Notes: generated by a model from the letters alone, not told the origin. Counted from the stretch's first letter, positions 38,700-48,039 are shown. The stretch: 64,000 bases of DNA from Bacillus sp. Bos-x628 (GCF_040500475.1 NZ_CP159358.1:2170001-2234000); one strand, 5' to 3'. Made by a program: numbers and translations.

Positions 38700-39323
38700 T
38701 AATTTACCGGTGATACTTTGAATGGTTGGAAAGAGTAATCGATTTTTTTCTCTCGTCCAGTCCATTTGATCAATGTCATATAAACTTTCAGAAAGTGTGT
38801 TTGCCATGGACATTACAAGATGGAGGCGTGTGTTTTGCAGAACGAAGTATTCCATGAAACCACTCACATTGACGATGCCATTAATATGAATATCTCCTAC
38901 TTCTGGTAGCTCCTTTTGTACGCCAGCTCCGGGCTTTAACGGCCCATCCCCAATTTGGAAAGAACCTACACTTTTGACTCTGCCTAAACAAGCATCAACA
39001 GCTACAATAAATGGATGTTTAAGTGCCTTTTCGATTTCAGAAAGTCTCTCTTTTAAATTCACTGCATGTACTGGATCAGAGAGTGTTCCGTATACGTGAA
39101 GCTTTTTTAAATTTAGGCTAGAAAGTTTTGATCCAACAAGTGGACCTAGAGAGTCGCCTGTTGAGCGATCTGTTCCAATACAAACGATAGCAACGGGTCT
39201 GTTTCCTGCTTTCTGTAGATGCGAGAATAAAATACTTTTAAGCTGCTCAATGGCGTTTGTATCCGTATGGGACACGTATTCTTTCACCCTATTTTTTAAA
39301 AAAAGACCGTTCTTGCTATTCAT
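38697..39323 (-). CDS. yyaC: Sporulation protein YyaC (DUF1256)
   Basis: Putative spore-specific protein with a germination-protease-like fold (YyaC family), about 208 aa. The conserved CIGTDRSTGDSLGPLVG lies near residue 45 and ACLGRVKSVG near 110, which match acidic catalytic motifs of the GPR family. The start is taken at 39323 (MNSKNGLFLKNRV) behind AAGGAAGTGA; the frame is open to 39371. It is convergent with spo0J and divergent from yyaD. Confidence 0.88.
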   Translation of the reverse strand: MNSKNGLFLKNRVKEYVSHTDTNAIEQLKSILFSHLQKAGNRPVAIVCIGTDRSTGDSLGPLVGSKLSSLNLKKLHVYGTLSDPVHAVNLKERLSEIEKALKHPFIVAVDACLGRVKSVGSFQIGDGPLKPGAGVQKELPEVGDIHINGIVNVSGFMEYFVLQNTRLHLVMSMANTLSESLYDIDQMDWTREKNRLLFPTIQSITGKL

Positions 39324-39401
39324 AGGTCTCACTTCCTTGTCATAGTAGTTAGTATCAGTATACGGAAACAAGCTTAATTCTATACCTATGAGGTGATGAT
39401 T

Positions 39402-40424
39402 GTGTGGAAGGCTGGTTCAAGGTGGACGCTTTTAATTTTAGGAAGCTTAATAGGGGCGGGATATGCTTCCGGTCAAGAAATTTGGCAGTTTTTTGGCATT
39501 GAAAGCGGACTAGCCATTCTACTGTTTACACTCATATTTATGTTATCTACCTATGTAGTGCTGAAAATTAGTTATGAGGTGCGTGCCGATCACTTTGTGC
39601 CTGTGTTGGAGCGGCTTGTGGGTCCATGGCTGGCTAAGGTGTATGACATTTTAATCGTTCTTTATTTGTTCACGACGACTACTGTTATGATTGCCGGCGG
39701 TGGGGTTACACTTGAGATGTATCATGTTCCATTTTGGATTGGAATTGGTGCGTTTTGTCTCTTTTCATTTATCATTTTTTTCTGGGATGTGAAAGGGCTC
39801 TTATCTGTGAATGCTTTCATTATACCAATTTTGGTTGCGGGGCTCATCTATGCATTTGTTTTTTATTATATGAATCATGAGCATATGTGGAGGATTGATT
39901 TCGGACAACAATATAATTGGCCTGCCAGTATCGTCTTTGCTTCTTTGAATATCTTATCCGTTGTAGCAGTCCTGTCTTCTGTCGGGAAGGAAATGAAAGG
40001 GCTTGGAGAAGCAAAGGTTGCGAGTATATTAAGCGGTCTAGTTTTTGGTGTCATTTCTTATGTCTATAATGAAATACTTATTGATATCTCTGGGAGCCTT
40101 GAAGCAGATGGAATTCCATTGTTTACAGTATTAGAGGGGGCTCCTACGTCATTGTTTGTGTTTATGACAGTGGTTCTTTGTCTAGCCATTTATACAACGA
40201 CAGCAGCAGGGTTGTTTGGGTTATCCAGTCGGATGCTTTCTTTAGTACCGTTGCCTCGCTGGTTGATCGTGTTTGTTTTGCTTCTTTTCATGGCGCCTTT
40301 GACATCACTTGGATTTGCTGATTTGATTGCCTTTTTATATCCGATCTATAGTTTGTTAAATCTGTATTTACTCGTATGTTTAATGTTGTATCCGATATTA
40401 AGCAAAAAGATTTTCTTTCGGTGA
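39402..40424 (+). CDS. yyaD: YyaD/YkvI-type multi-pass membrane protein
   Basis: Integral membrane protein of about 340 aa with roughly ten hydrophobic segments. It opens SRWTLLILGSLIGAGYASGQEIWQFFG; the GAGYASGQE signature is typical of the YkvI group, a distant part of the amino-acid transporter fold. The substrate is unknown. The GTG at 39402 follows GAGGTGATGATT; upstream codons at 39393 and 39396 are possible. It lies beside yyaC as in B. subtilis, which is the main basis for the symbol. Confidence 0.75.
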   Translation: MWKAGSRWTLLILGSLIGAGYASGQEIWQFFGIESGLAILLFTLIFMLSTYVVLKISYEVRADHFVPVLERLVGPWLAKVYDILIVLYLFTTTTVMIAGGGVTLEMYHVPFWIGIGAFCLFSFIIFFWDVKGLLSVNAFIIPILVAGLIYAFVFYYMNHEHMWRIDFGQQYNWPASIVFASLNILSVVAVLSSVGKEMKGLGEAKVASILSGLVFGVISYVYNEILIDISGSLEADGIPLFTVLEGAPTSLFVFMTVVLCLAIYTTTAAGLFGLSSRMLSLVPLPRWLIVFVLLLFMAPLTSLGFADLIAFLYPIYSLLNLYLLVCLMLYPILSKKIFFR

Positions 40425-40445
40425 AAATACTATATTGATAAAATA

Positions 40446-40484
40446 TAATAAGCACAAACTCTTATTAAGAGATGTGCTTATTTC
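40446..40484. terminator. Bidirectional terminator, yyaD / helical-protein gene
   Basis: ATAAGCACA / TGTGCTTAT outer stem and CTCTTA / TAAGAG inner stem, with short U-tracts on both sides, between convergent genes. Confidence 0.65.
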
Positions 40485-40888
40485 AATCGAATTGAATCAA
40501 TGGTGTCTTTGATATCGTCATATACAGGTATCTGCTGAAGCCGATGTAAGCGCTCCTCTAGTTCGGCGACGGCTTGTCCTTTTAAATATTGGGACAGGTG
40601 CTGTTTGACGATTGTGGTTTGGTTGATCATATCTTCAGTTTTGGACATCTGGCACTCCAAGTGCATGCGCACGTTTGCTAATTCGTCATGAAGCCGCAAT
40701 TTCAGCAGGCGTTTAAGGTCTTTTCGCTGACCTTCTCTTCGCATAGCTTGAATGGCTGCTATCTCTTCTGGAGACTGAGATTGCGTCTGAGGCGCAGATT
40801 GATTTTCAAACACAGACATTGATCGGCGAGCACTCACATTTTGCATGAAACGCTGTGCGTCACTAGGCGGTTTATTTTGATTGATCAA
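40478..40888 (-). CDS. Small helical protein, partner of lipase-like gene
   Basis: Unrecognised 136-aa protein. Residues 1-40 are polar and Q/S-rich (QSAPQTQSQSP). Residues 41-125 are predicted helical with heptad-like leucines (LKRLLKLRLHDELANVRMHL, then LEERLHRLQQI). No signal peptide. The start is TTG at 40888, 10 nt after AAAGGAG. It lies 18 nt downstream of the lipase-like gene in the same operon, so it is probably an interaction partner, chaperone or adaptor. That function is inferred from context only. Confidence 0.65.
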   Translation of the reverse strand: MINQNKPPSDAQRFMQNVSARRSMSVFENQSAPQTQSQSPEEIAAIQAMRREGQRKDLKRLLKLRLHDELANVRMHLECQMSKTEDMINQTTIVKQHLSQYLKGQAVAELEERLHRLQQIPVYDDIKDTIDSIRLK

Positions 40889-40906
40889 GTGTCGGCGACT
40901 CCTTTC

Positions 40907-42226
40907 TTAATGAATTCCCATCTGCACTGCAAGGTGCTTATCTGCTTTGACATAATCATCCCCCATTGTGTACATATGTCTTGAGAGGGTTGAAAGCTCT
41001 TGTTCATAGTCTCTAAGGGTGTACAGGGCATTCAGTTGTTTTTCATGAGAATAGAAGGATGGGTGGTTTTGCTCCATTCGGATTTCCTCTAAAAGTGCTT
41101 CCACATCACTATGATTTAATAAATCATAGTGACCAAAGCCGACGAGTCCTTTGAGCTCTTGTTTCACGTGATGGACAGCGTCTTTTACACTTTCATCTAT
41201 TCCGTCAATTTTCTCAAATATGGATTGTACTTCGTGTTCGATAATACTTTGTAGGTCATAGGATGAATTTTTCAGTAAATGGGATTTTATGATAATTTCA
41301 AGACCTTTTTGTGCATATGCACGACCTGTGTGAATTTCTTGTAGTAGCATGGCTGTAAAATTTGTATTGTGTTCAAGCTGTTCTTCTAGAATACGGGCAG
41401 CACCATTCGAATGAAATGAATAATCATTTACTTTGAAATTTCCTGAAACAAGTGCTAGAAATGTATTTGTATCAAACGACTCGTTCCATTCGATATTCAT
41501 TGCAGCAAAAGCTGATTTTAAAAAGGTGTCTATTTCTTTTTGTTTGTATTTTACTATTTCTTGAACCGAGCCTTGTTGACGAGTCGGTACAGCATACTTT
41601 ACTTGTCCAATACCATGATCAAGACGATTGAGTAAACCAACATAATGGTTGGGTTGAATATATTCAGTTAGGATATGCATGTATTTTCCTTGCATGGCCT
41701 TTTGCTGAATAGATGGCGAAAGGCTACACCATATATTTGGGCTGTCAAAGGTGATGGCTCTTTTGACTGACGGATGTTCTGTTGCAATATAAGCACAAAC
41801 AGCACCGGCAAGGGCTTGTCCAGTGACATAGATACCTGCATTTGGATGCTTCTGACTGACTTGCTCTATGTATTCCTTTCCTTTAAAAAAGACATGATCT
41901 TGATTGCCATCAAGGGACTTCCTTTCAATGGGATAGGCATAATCTGTTTTTAACAATGAATGCGCCGCAATTTGTATATCTTGAGGTGATTTGACAGTTA
42001 TTTGATCGGGCATCGGGCAGTGGAAGGCAACAACTAACTCATCGGCATGCTCTTGTTGCATTGTTAAGCCATACAATTTGTGATCTATCTTTAGAAAATC
42101 GTGGACAGTGAGTGTCTGTTGACTCATTTCTATTGTATGGTGCTGCTGGTAATTGGTTATATTCCCAGCGTGATCGGATATGATTTTATAGTCTTTATCG
42201 GTTAATCTATCCTTTCGGTTGACCAT
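40907..42226 (-). CDS. Lipase-like fold protein with substituted nucleophile and helical C-terminus
   Basis: 439-aa protein with no signal peptide. Residues about 40-230 resemble a class 3 lipase-type alpha/beta hydrolase: VTGQALAGAVCAYIA (134-148), followed by VKRAITFDSPN (154-164). The nucleophile elbow reads GQALAG where active lipases have GHSLGG, so the serine is Ala138. Residues about 280-439 are helical and end in GDDYVKADKHLA, containing YVKAD (425-429), a YxxxD motif like the C-terminal signals of ESX/type VII substrates. The ATG is behind GGGAG. Possibly a DUF6792-type protein. A type VII role is a hypothesis; see findings. Confidence 0.7.
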   Translation of the reverse strand: MVNRKDRLTDKDYKIISDHAGNITNYQQHHTIEMSQQTLTVHDFLKIDHKLYGLTMQQEHADELVVAFHCPMPDQITVKSPQDIQIAAHSLLKTDYAYPIERKSLDGNQDHVFFKGKEYIEQVSQKHPNAGIYVTGQALAGAVCAYIATEHPSVKRAITFDSPNIWCSLSPSIQQKAMQGKYMHILTEYIQPNHYVGLLNRLDHGIGQVKYAVPTRQQGSVQEIVKYKQKEIDTFLKSAFAAMNIEWNESFDTNTFLALVSGNFKVNDYSFHSNGAARILEEQLEHNTNFTAMLLQEIHTGRAYAQKGLEIIIKSHLLKNSSYDLQSIIEHEVQSIFEKIDGIDESVKDAVHHVKQELKGLVGFGHYDLLNHSDVEALLEEIRMEQNHPSFYSHEKQLNALYTLRDYEQELSTLSRHMYTMGDDYVKADKHLAVQMGIH

Positions 42227-42519
42227 CGTACCTGCTCCCTCACATTACATTTATGCAGATATCATAAATCAAAAAATATGGAAAAACCACAGCGATTTAC
42301 CAATAAAAACCTTTTGACCTACAGTGTTTGTGACAATATTGAAAAATGGAAGATTTTAAGTAACTTTTGGTCACAAATAAATGATCTAAAAGAAGGGTTT
42401 TTTCTATAAAAAAGGATAGGATGAACGATTGAAAGAGGCTCTTTGTTTTGTGCATTGCCCTTCATAGTCGTTTTTTTGTACAATAGATTCAATGAAGTGA
42501 TCAAGAGAGGTGAAGGCTG

Positions 42520-42726
42520 TTGGCAGACAAAGCGTTTGGGTTACATGACGTAGTTGAAATGAAAAAACCCCATCCATGTGGTGTCAATCGGTGGAAGGTC
42601 ATTCGTATGGGCATGGATATTCGGATTAAATGCGAGGGCTGTGGTCACAGCGTCATGATCCCAAGAAGAGATTTCGAACGAAAAATGAAGAAAATTCTAG
42701 TCAAGCATGAGGAGCCAACTGTTTAA
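42520..42726 (+). CDS. yyzM: DUF951 protein YyzM
   Basis: A 68-aa DUF951 protein. It contains MKKPHPCGVNRWKVIRMGMD and a paired CEGCGH motif, suggesting a small zinc- or nucleic-acid-binding fold. The start is TTG at 42520 behind AGAGGTGAAGG. It lies upstream of ychF as in B. subtilis. Function is unknown. Confidence 0.85.
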   Translation: MADKAFGLHDVVEMKKPHPCGVNRWKVIRMGMDIRIKCEGCGHSVMIPRRDFERKMKKILVKHEEPTV

Positions 42727-42942
42727 GCAGGCCTCATGCTTTTTTGATTGATTTTGTATTTTAGGCAGGAGATACATGTGCAATTTATCTTTTTACAACT
42801 GTGTTTTGCGTATTTTGTTGATGTTTCTTCTATTAATAATGCATTTTGGTTAGCTTGTCTTTTCATGTAAACCTACTTATAATTGCTCTAGGTTCATATT
42901 ACGCAGTTTAACGAGCATGTTTGATTTAGAGGAGATGAAAGA

Positions 42943-44043
42943 ATGGCTTTAACAGCTGGTATTGTTGGCTTACCCAACGTCGGAAAGTCAACGTTATTTA
43001 ATGCAATTACACAGGCTGGTGCGGAGTCTGCTAACTATCCGTTCTGTACCATTGATCCAAACGTTGGGATTGTAGAAGTTCCGGATGAGCGTTTACAAAA
43101 GCTAACAGAATTAGTGCAACCGAAAAAGACCGTTCCGACTGCTTTTGAGTTTACTGATATTGCAGGCATAGTAAAAGGCGCTTCTAAAGGTGAAGGTCTA
43201 GGAAATAAATTCCTTTCTCATATTCGTCAAGTAGATGCCATCTGTCATGTGGTGAGGGCTTTTGCTGATGATAATATTACACACGTATCAGGTAAGGTTG
43301 ATCCAGTGTCGGATATTGAAACCATTAATCTAGAGTTGATTTTGGCTGATTTAGAAACGGTTGAAAAGCGTTTGACGCGTGTAAGTAAGCTTGCGAAACA
43401 AAAAGATAAGGAAGCAGTAGCTGAATTCGATATTTTAACGAAGCTAAAGGATGCATTTGAAGCTGGGAAGCCGGCCAGATCTGTAGAATTTACAGATGAG
43501 CAACAAAAGCTTGTGAAACAGCTTCATTTACTCACTGCTAAACCTGTTCTTTATGTCGCAAATGTCAGTGAGGACGAAGTAGCGGATCAAGACGGCAACG
43601 AATATGTTCAACAAATTCGTGATTTTGCTTCCGGTGAAAATGCTGAAGTGATCATTATTTGTGCAAAAATCGAGTCTGAAATTGCAGAGCTTGAAGGGGA
43701 AGAAAAGCAGATGTTCCTTGAAGAGCTTGGCATCAAGGAATCAGGGTTAGATCAGTTGATCAAAGCGTCTTATTCACTCCTTGGCTTAGCTACGTATTTT
43801 ACAGCGGGCGAGCAAGAGGTTCGTGCTTGGACGTTTAAAAAAGGGATGAAAGCACCGGAATGTGCGGGAATCATTCATACAGATTTTGAGAGAGGTTTCA
43901 TTCGTGCTGAAACGGTTGCGTATGATGACTTGTTGGCTGTAGGAAGCATGTCGGCTGCTAAAGAGGCAGGAAAAGTACGCTTAGAAGGGAAAGATTATGA
44001 AGTAAAAGACGGAGACGTCATACATTTCCGTTTTAATGTATAG
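42943..44043 (+). CDS. ychF: Redox-regulated ATPase YchF (YyaF)
   Basis: Obg-family P-loop protein, ribosome-associated; YchF members prefer ATP. It has 366 aa with GLPNVGKSTLFNA near residue 8, DIAG near 70 and a C-terminal TGS domain. It lies upstream of the rpsF operon, which has its own promoter 5 nt after the stop. Confidence 0.96.
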   Translation: MALTAGIVGLPNVGKSTLFNAITQAGAESANYPFCTIDPNVGIVEVPDERLQKLTELVQPKKTVPTAFEFTDIAGIVKGASKGEGLGNKFLSHIRQVDAICHVVRAFADDNITHVSGKVDPVSDIETINLELILADLETVEKRLTRVSKLAKQKDKEAVAEFDILTKLKDAFEAGKPARSVEFTDEQQKLVKQLHLLTAKPVLYVANVSEDEVADQDGNEYVQQIRDFASGENAEVIIICAKIESEIAELEGEEKQMFLEELGIKESGLDQLIKASYSLLGLATYFTAGEQEVRAWTFKKGMKAPECAGIIHTDFERGFIRAETVAYDDLLAVGSMSAAKEAGKVRLEGKDYEVKDGDVIHFRFNV

Positions 44044-44047
44044 GTTC

Positions 44048-44076
44048 TTGTCATAGGACAAGAGATTTGTTATAAT
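44048..44076 (+). promoter_or_regulatory. rpsF-ssbA-rpsR promoter
   Basis: TTGTCA (44048-44053), 17-bp spacer, perfect TATAAT (44071-44076). Strong SigA-type promoter directly after ychF. Confidence 0.8.
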
Positions 44077-44097
44077 ATACAATTGTGAGTAATATAA

Positions 44098-44439
<342 letters not shown>

Positions 44440-44473
44440 ATCATTGAAATATATTTAAAGGTGGTCTTTCAAT

Positions 44474-45016
44474 ATGCTAAACCGTGTTGTTTTGGTCGGA
44501 AGACTAACAAAAGACCCTGAGCTTCGCTACACGCCTAATGGTGCGGCTGTAACCACGTTTACTCTAGCTGTAAATCGTACCTTTACGAATCAATCTGGAG
44601 AGCGTGAAGCCGATTTCATTAACTGTGTTACTTGGAGAAGACAAGCTGAGAACGTGGCTAATTTCCTGAAAAAAGGAAGTCTTGCCGGTGTAGACGGTCG
44701 CTTGCAAACAAGAAACTATGAAAATCAGCAAGGACAACGTGTCTTCGTGACAGAGGTTCAAGCTGAAAGTGTTCAATTTCTTGAGCCTAAAAGCGGCGGT
44801 GCTGGTTCAGGTGGATACAGCGGCGGTGGCAATAGCGGAGGCCAGTATTATGGCGGTAGCCAAAACGATCAGAATCCATTTGGAAATGAACCAAATCAAA
44901 ATCCATATGGCAATCAAAACAACCAAAATCGTAATCAGGGAAATAGCTTTAATGATGACCCATTTGCGAATGATGGTAAACCGATTGACATCTCCGATGA
45001 TGATTTGCCATTCTAA
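44474..45016 (+). CDS. ssbA: Single-stranded DNA-binding protein SsbA
   Basis: Essential SSB protecting ssDNA and recruiting partners through its tail. It has 180 aa (172 in B. subtilis). The OB fold spans about 1-105 ([20 protein letters not shown]). A Gly/Asn/Gln-rich linker follows, and the acidic tip is DISDDDLPF. It lies between the two ribosomal genes whose products interact. Confidence 0.97.
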   Translation: MLNRVVLVGRLTKDPELRYTPNGAAVTTFTLAVNRTFTNQSGEREADFINCVTWRRQAENVANFLKKGSLAGVDGRLQTRNYENQQGQRVFVTEVQAESVQFLEPKSGGAGSGGYSGGGNSGGQYYGGSQNDQNPFGNEPNQNPYGNQNNQNRNQGNSFNDDPFANDGKPIDISDDDLPF

Positions 45017-45049
45017 TTGATCTGACAAATGACTAAAGGAAAGGTGTGA

Positions 45050-45295
<246 letters not shown>

Positions 45296-45310
45296 GTCCT
45301 TGACTTAAAA

Positions 45311-45341
45311 AGCGAAGAGCCCCCGTGCTCTTCGTTTTTTT
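45311..45341 (+). terminator. rpsR terminator
   Basis: GCGAAGAGC / GCTCTTCGT stem followed by TTTTTT. Confidence 0.85.
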
Positions 45342-45407
45342 ATTTCTGACCCTTTCATTCTTTTTGACATGCTTTTTCTATTCTCAAAAAGAATCAACAT
45401 AAAATCG

Positions 45408-45436
45408 TTGACAATTATTTAAAAGCATCATATCCT
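45408..45436 (+). promoter_or_regulatory. mhq operon promoter
   Basis: Perfect TTGACA (45408-45413), 17-bp spacer and TATCCT (45431-45436). The -10 overlaps the upstream operator-like sequence. Confidence 0.6.
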
Positions 45437-45486
45437 TAATTCGAGATAAATATATTTTTTTGGTTTAATATCTCGAATTCGAGATA
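45431..45486. promoter_or_regulatory. MhqR-type double operator
   Basis: A perfect 18-bp palindrome TATCTCGAATTCGAGATA lies at 45469-45486. A second copy matching 15 of 18 positions (TATCCTTAATTCGAGATA) lies at 45431-45448, 38 bp upstream centre to centre. The palindrome matches the operator known for the B. subtilis MarR-family repressor MhqR, which controls quinone and catechol stress genes. No mhqR gene is in the window. Confidence 0.8.
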
Positions 45487-45556
45487 ATTAAATAGGAGTA
45501 ATTAAGACAAGATAAAATAGAAGGTTTGTGACTTCATCCTCAGGAGGGCGTTTGAG

Positions 45557-46507
45557 TTGAAAAAAACAGAAGGAATTCATCATATTACAGCAATTGTTGG
45601 TCATCCTCAGGAGAACGTTGATTTTTATGCAGGTGTACTTGGTCTTCGCCTAGTCAAAAAGACAGTTAATTTCGATGATCCGGGTACGTATCATTTGTAT
45701 TTTGGGAATGAAGGAGGATCTCCAGGCACTATTATTACGTTTTTCCCTTGGCCTGGTGCACAGAGAGGGCAAATTGGAGCAGGTCAAGTTGGGGTCACAA
45801 CTTATGTCGTACCGACAGGGTCTTTCCCTTTTTGGAAGGAACGTTTAAAGCAGTTTGATATTGCTTATGAAATCAGTGAACGTTTCGGTGAGGCGTTCCT
45901 ATCATTTGAGGATCCGCATGGATTGCTGATTGAGCTTGTTGAACGTGAGGAAGGAAAGCCAAATGAGTGGATTTTTGGCGGTGTGACTCCTGATGTAGCG
46001 ATCAAAGGGTTTGGCGGAGCTATTTTATTAACAACACAGCCAGAGCAAACGATGCAGCTACTAGAGGAAACAATGGGGCTTGAACGAGTTGGAGCTGAAG
46101 AGGACTATGTGAGATTCCGTTCGTTTGGTGAAATTGGCAATGTGATTGATGTGAAAGTGACACCAGTTGCACGAGGACGTATGGGTATTGGGATTGTCCA
46201 TCATATCGCATGGAGAGCAACAGATGACCAAGATCAGTTAGATTGGCAAAGTTATATTGCTCAAAGTGGATATCAGGTGACACCTGTGCAAGATCGACAA
46301 TATTTCAATGCCATTTATTTTAGAGAATTCGGCGGTATTTTATTTGAAATTGCGACAGATCCCCCAGGATTTGCTTACGATGAATCAGTGGAAACAATGG
46401 GTGAAGCATTGAAGTTGCCCCCGCAATTTGAGGCGCAGCGAAGCCAGATTGAACAAATTGTGCTGCCCATTGAGGTGAGAGAAATGAAGAGGAAAGGAGG
46501 TTCATGA
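45557..46507 (+). CDS. mhqE: Ring-cleaving dioxygenase, MhqE/MhqO type
   Basis: Glyoxalase-fold (VOC) extradiol-type dioxygenase of 316 aa, thought to cleave hydroquinone or catechol adducts. Duplicated modules carry candidate metal ligands in GIHHITAIVG, FEDPHGLLIELV, VHHIAWRAT and GGILFEIATDPPG. The start is TTG at 45557, 8 nt after GGAGGG. It overlaps mhqD by 4 nt. MhqE and MhqO are close paralogues; adjacency to the MhqD-type hydrolase favours MhqE. Confidence 0.85.
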   Translation: MKKTEGIHHITAIVGHPQENVDFYAGVLGLRLVKKTVNFDDPGTYHLYFGNEGGSPGTIITFFPWPGAQRGQIGAGQVGVTTYVVPTGSFPFWKERLKQFDIAYEISERFGEAFLSFEDPHGLLIELVEREEGKPNEWIFGGVTPDVAIKGFGGAILLTTQPEQTMQLLEETMGLERVGAEEDYVRFRSFGEIGNVIDVKVTPVARGRMGIGIVHHIAWRATDDQDQLDWQSYIAQSGYQVTPVQDRQYFNAIYFREFGGILFEIATDPPGFAYDESVETMGEALKLPPQFEAQRSQIEQIVLPIEVREMKRKGGS

Positions 46508-47112
46508 TGAAGCATCTTTTTCGAAAAGGAAAGAATGAACAAAGACCTGTCCTGTTATTACTGCATGGAACTGGCGGGACGGAACAAGACTTATTGCCGC
46601 TTGCAGAGGTGGTAGATCCTGACGCATCTGTTCTTAGTGTAAGAGGAAATGTGTTAGAGAACGGCATGCCTCGTTTTTTCAGGCGTTTGGCAGAGGGTAT
46701 TTTTGATGAACAAGATTTAATTGAGCGTACAAAGGAACTATATACATTCATCGGGGAAGCAGCAGATGAACATGGGTTTGATCGTCACAATGTGGTAGCC
46801 ATCGGCTATTCCAATGGGGCGAACATTGCAGGGAGCCTGTTATTCCATTATGGGGATGCCTTAAAAGGAGCCATTCTGCATCACCCGATGGTCCCTAGAC
46901 GAGGGGTTTCATTGCCTTCATTAGCGGGGAAACAAGTCTTTATAGCAGCTGGTGAAAATGACCCAATGTGTCGTCCTGAGGAATCACAGGAACTGGAGCA
47001 ATTGCTGCAAGGCGCAGGCGCTTCGGTTACGCTTCATTGGGAAAATCGTGGACATCAGTTAACGAAAGAAGAAGTCGATGCTGCGGCATTATGGTATCGT
47101 CGTCAATTTTAA
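46504..47112 (+). CDS. mhqD: Phospholipase/carboxylesterase-family hydrolase MhqD
   Basis: Alpha/beta hydrolase of 202 aa. The oxyanion region is LHGTGGTEQD, the nucleophile serine is in GYSNGANIAG near residue 101, the acid in GENDPMC and the histidine in RGHQL. It is the second gene of an mhqED pair under the MhqR-type operator. It has an AAAGGAGG site within mhqE. Confidence 0.87.
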   Translation: MMKHLFRKGKNEQRPVLLLLHGTGGTEQDLLPLAEVVDPDASVLSVRGNVLENGMPRFFRRLAEGIFDEQDLIERTKELYTFIGEAADEHGFDRHNVVAIGYSNGANIAGSLLFHYGDALKGAILHHPMVPRRGVSLPSLAGKQVFIAAGENDPMCRPEESQELEQLLQGAGASVTLHWENRGHQLTKEEVDAAALWYRRQF

Positions 47113-47187
47113 TGAAGGTGGGGAATACAGGTGGGATTTTTACAGAAGCTTTTTGGGCAAACCAAACAAAAGGAGCTGGAACAAATG

Positions 47188-47799
47188 GAAAATGTAAAAC
47201 TAGCGATTATTTATTATAGTTCAACAGGCACAAACTATCAGATGGCGAAATGGGCTGAGGCTGGAGCGAAAGAAGCTGGCGCTGAAGTAAAAGTATTAAA
47301 GGTTCCTGAATTGGCACCAGAATCAGTTGTTGCATCAAATCCGGCATGGAAAGAACATTTAGAGGAAACAAAAGCTGTACCAGAGGTTCAATTAAGTGAT
47401 TTAGAGTGGGCTGATGCGATCATCTTTAGTATGCCAACACGTTTTGGTAATCTGCCAGCACAGATGAAGCAATTTTTAGATACGACTGGTGGCTTGTGGT
47501 TCCAAGGAAAATTAGCGAACAAAGCCGTAAGTGCAATGACATCTGCACAAAATCCAAATGGCGGACAGGAGCAGACCATTCTCAGTCTTTACACGACCAT
47601 GTTCCACTGGGGAGCGATTATTGCCGCTCCTGGATACACAGATGACTCCCTATACGGAGCAGGGGGTAACCCTTACGGTGTGAGTGTCACTGTGGACCAA
47701 AATGGAAAGATTCAAGAGGACGCAGAAGCGGCTGTTCAACATCAGGCGAAACGCACAGTCAATGTGGCAGAATGGATTAAAAAAGGCAAGAATTCTTAG
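47188..47799 (+). CDS. WrbA-type NAD(P)H:quinone oxidoreductase
   Basis: Flavodoxin-fold quinone reductase of 203 aa, reducing quinones by two electrons. It has the FMN phosphate loop YYSSTGTNYQMAKW near residue 9, MPTRFGNLPAQMKQFLD near 85 and GNPYGVS near 165. The ATG at 47188 has AAAAGGAG upstream; the frame also opens at a GTG at 47131. It extends the mhqED operon with an enzyme that fits quinone detoxification. B. subtilis mhqED lacks a wrbA gene. Confidence 0.85.
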   Translation, partial: ENVKLAIIYYSSTGTNYQMAKWAEAGAKEAGAEVKVLKVPELAPESVVASNPAWKEHLEETKAVPEVQLSDLEWADAIIFSMPTRFGNLPAQMKQFLDTTGGLWFQGKLANKAVSAMTSAQNPNGGQEQTILSLYTTMFHWGAIIAAPGYTDDSLYGAGGNPYGVSVTVDQNGKIQEDAEAAVQHQAKRTVNVAEWIKKGKNS

Positions 47800-47832
47800 T
47801 GTACAATACATGTTTTAATTATCTGTTGCGGG

Positions 47833-48039
47833 ATGACCGTGCCGATTCGTATACATTGTCTCTACGTATATCCATCCAATATTTTATATTGTGATACAGA
47901 CATTGAGCTTCATCATCCAATTGATTCATCAACTATGATGCGTGTCCAAATTCTATCTTTGGGTCGATATAAAGTGACAGAAGAAATAATGTATAAAGCA
48001 GATGAAAGAGGATTCAAACAAAATCTATTCGAATGGTAA
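47833..48039 (+). CDS. Doubtful 68-aa ORF or gene remnant
   Basis: An open frame of 68 codons without a convincing ribosome-binding site. It has no recognised motif and no similarity I know. It ends in KADERGFKQNLFEW. It lies between the wrbA-like gene and a terminator, so it may be a decayed gene. Confidence 0.2.
   Translation: MTVPIRIHCLYVYPSNILYCDTDIELHHPIDSSTMMRVQILSLGRYKVTEEIMYKADERGFKQNLFEW

Noticed and set aside
41165..41180. TTTCACGTGATGG, resembling parS
   Set aside because: The right half deviates at three consecutive positions, and symmetry is lost.
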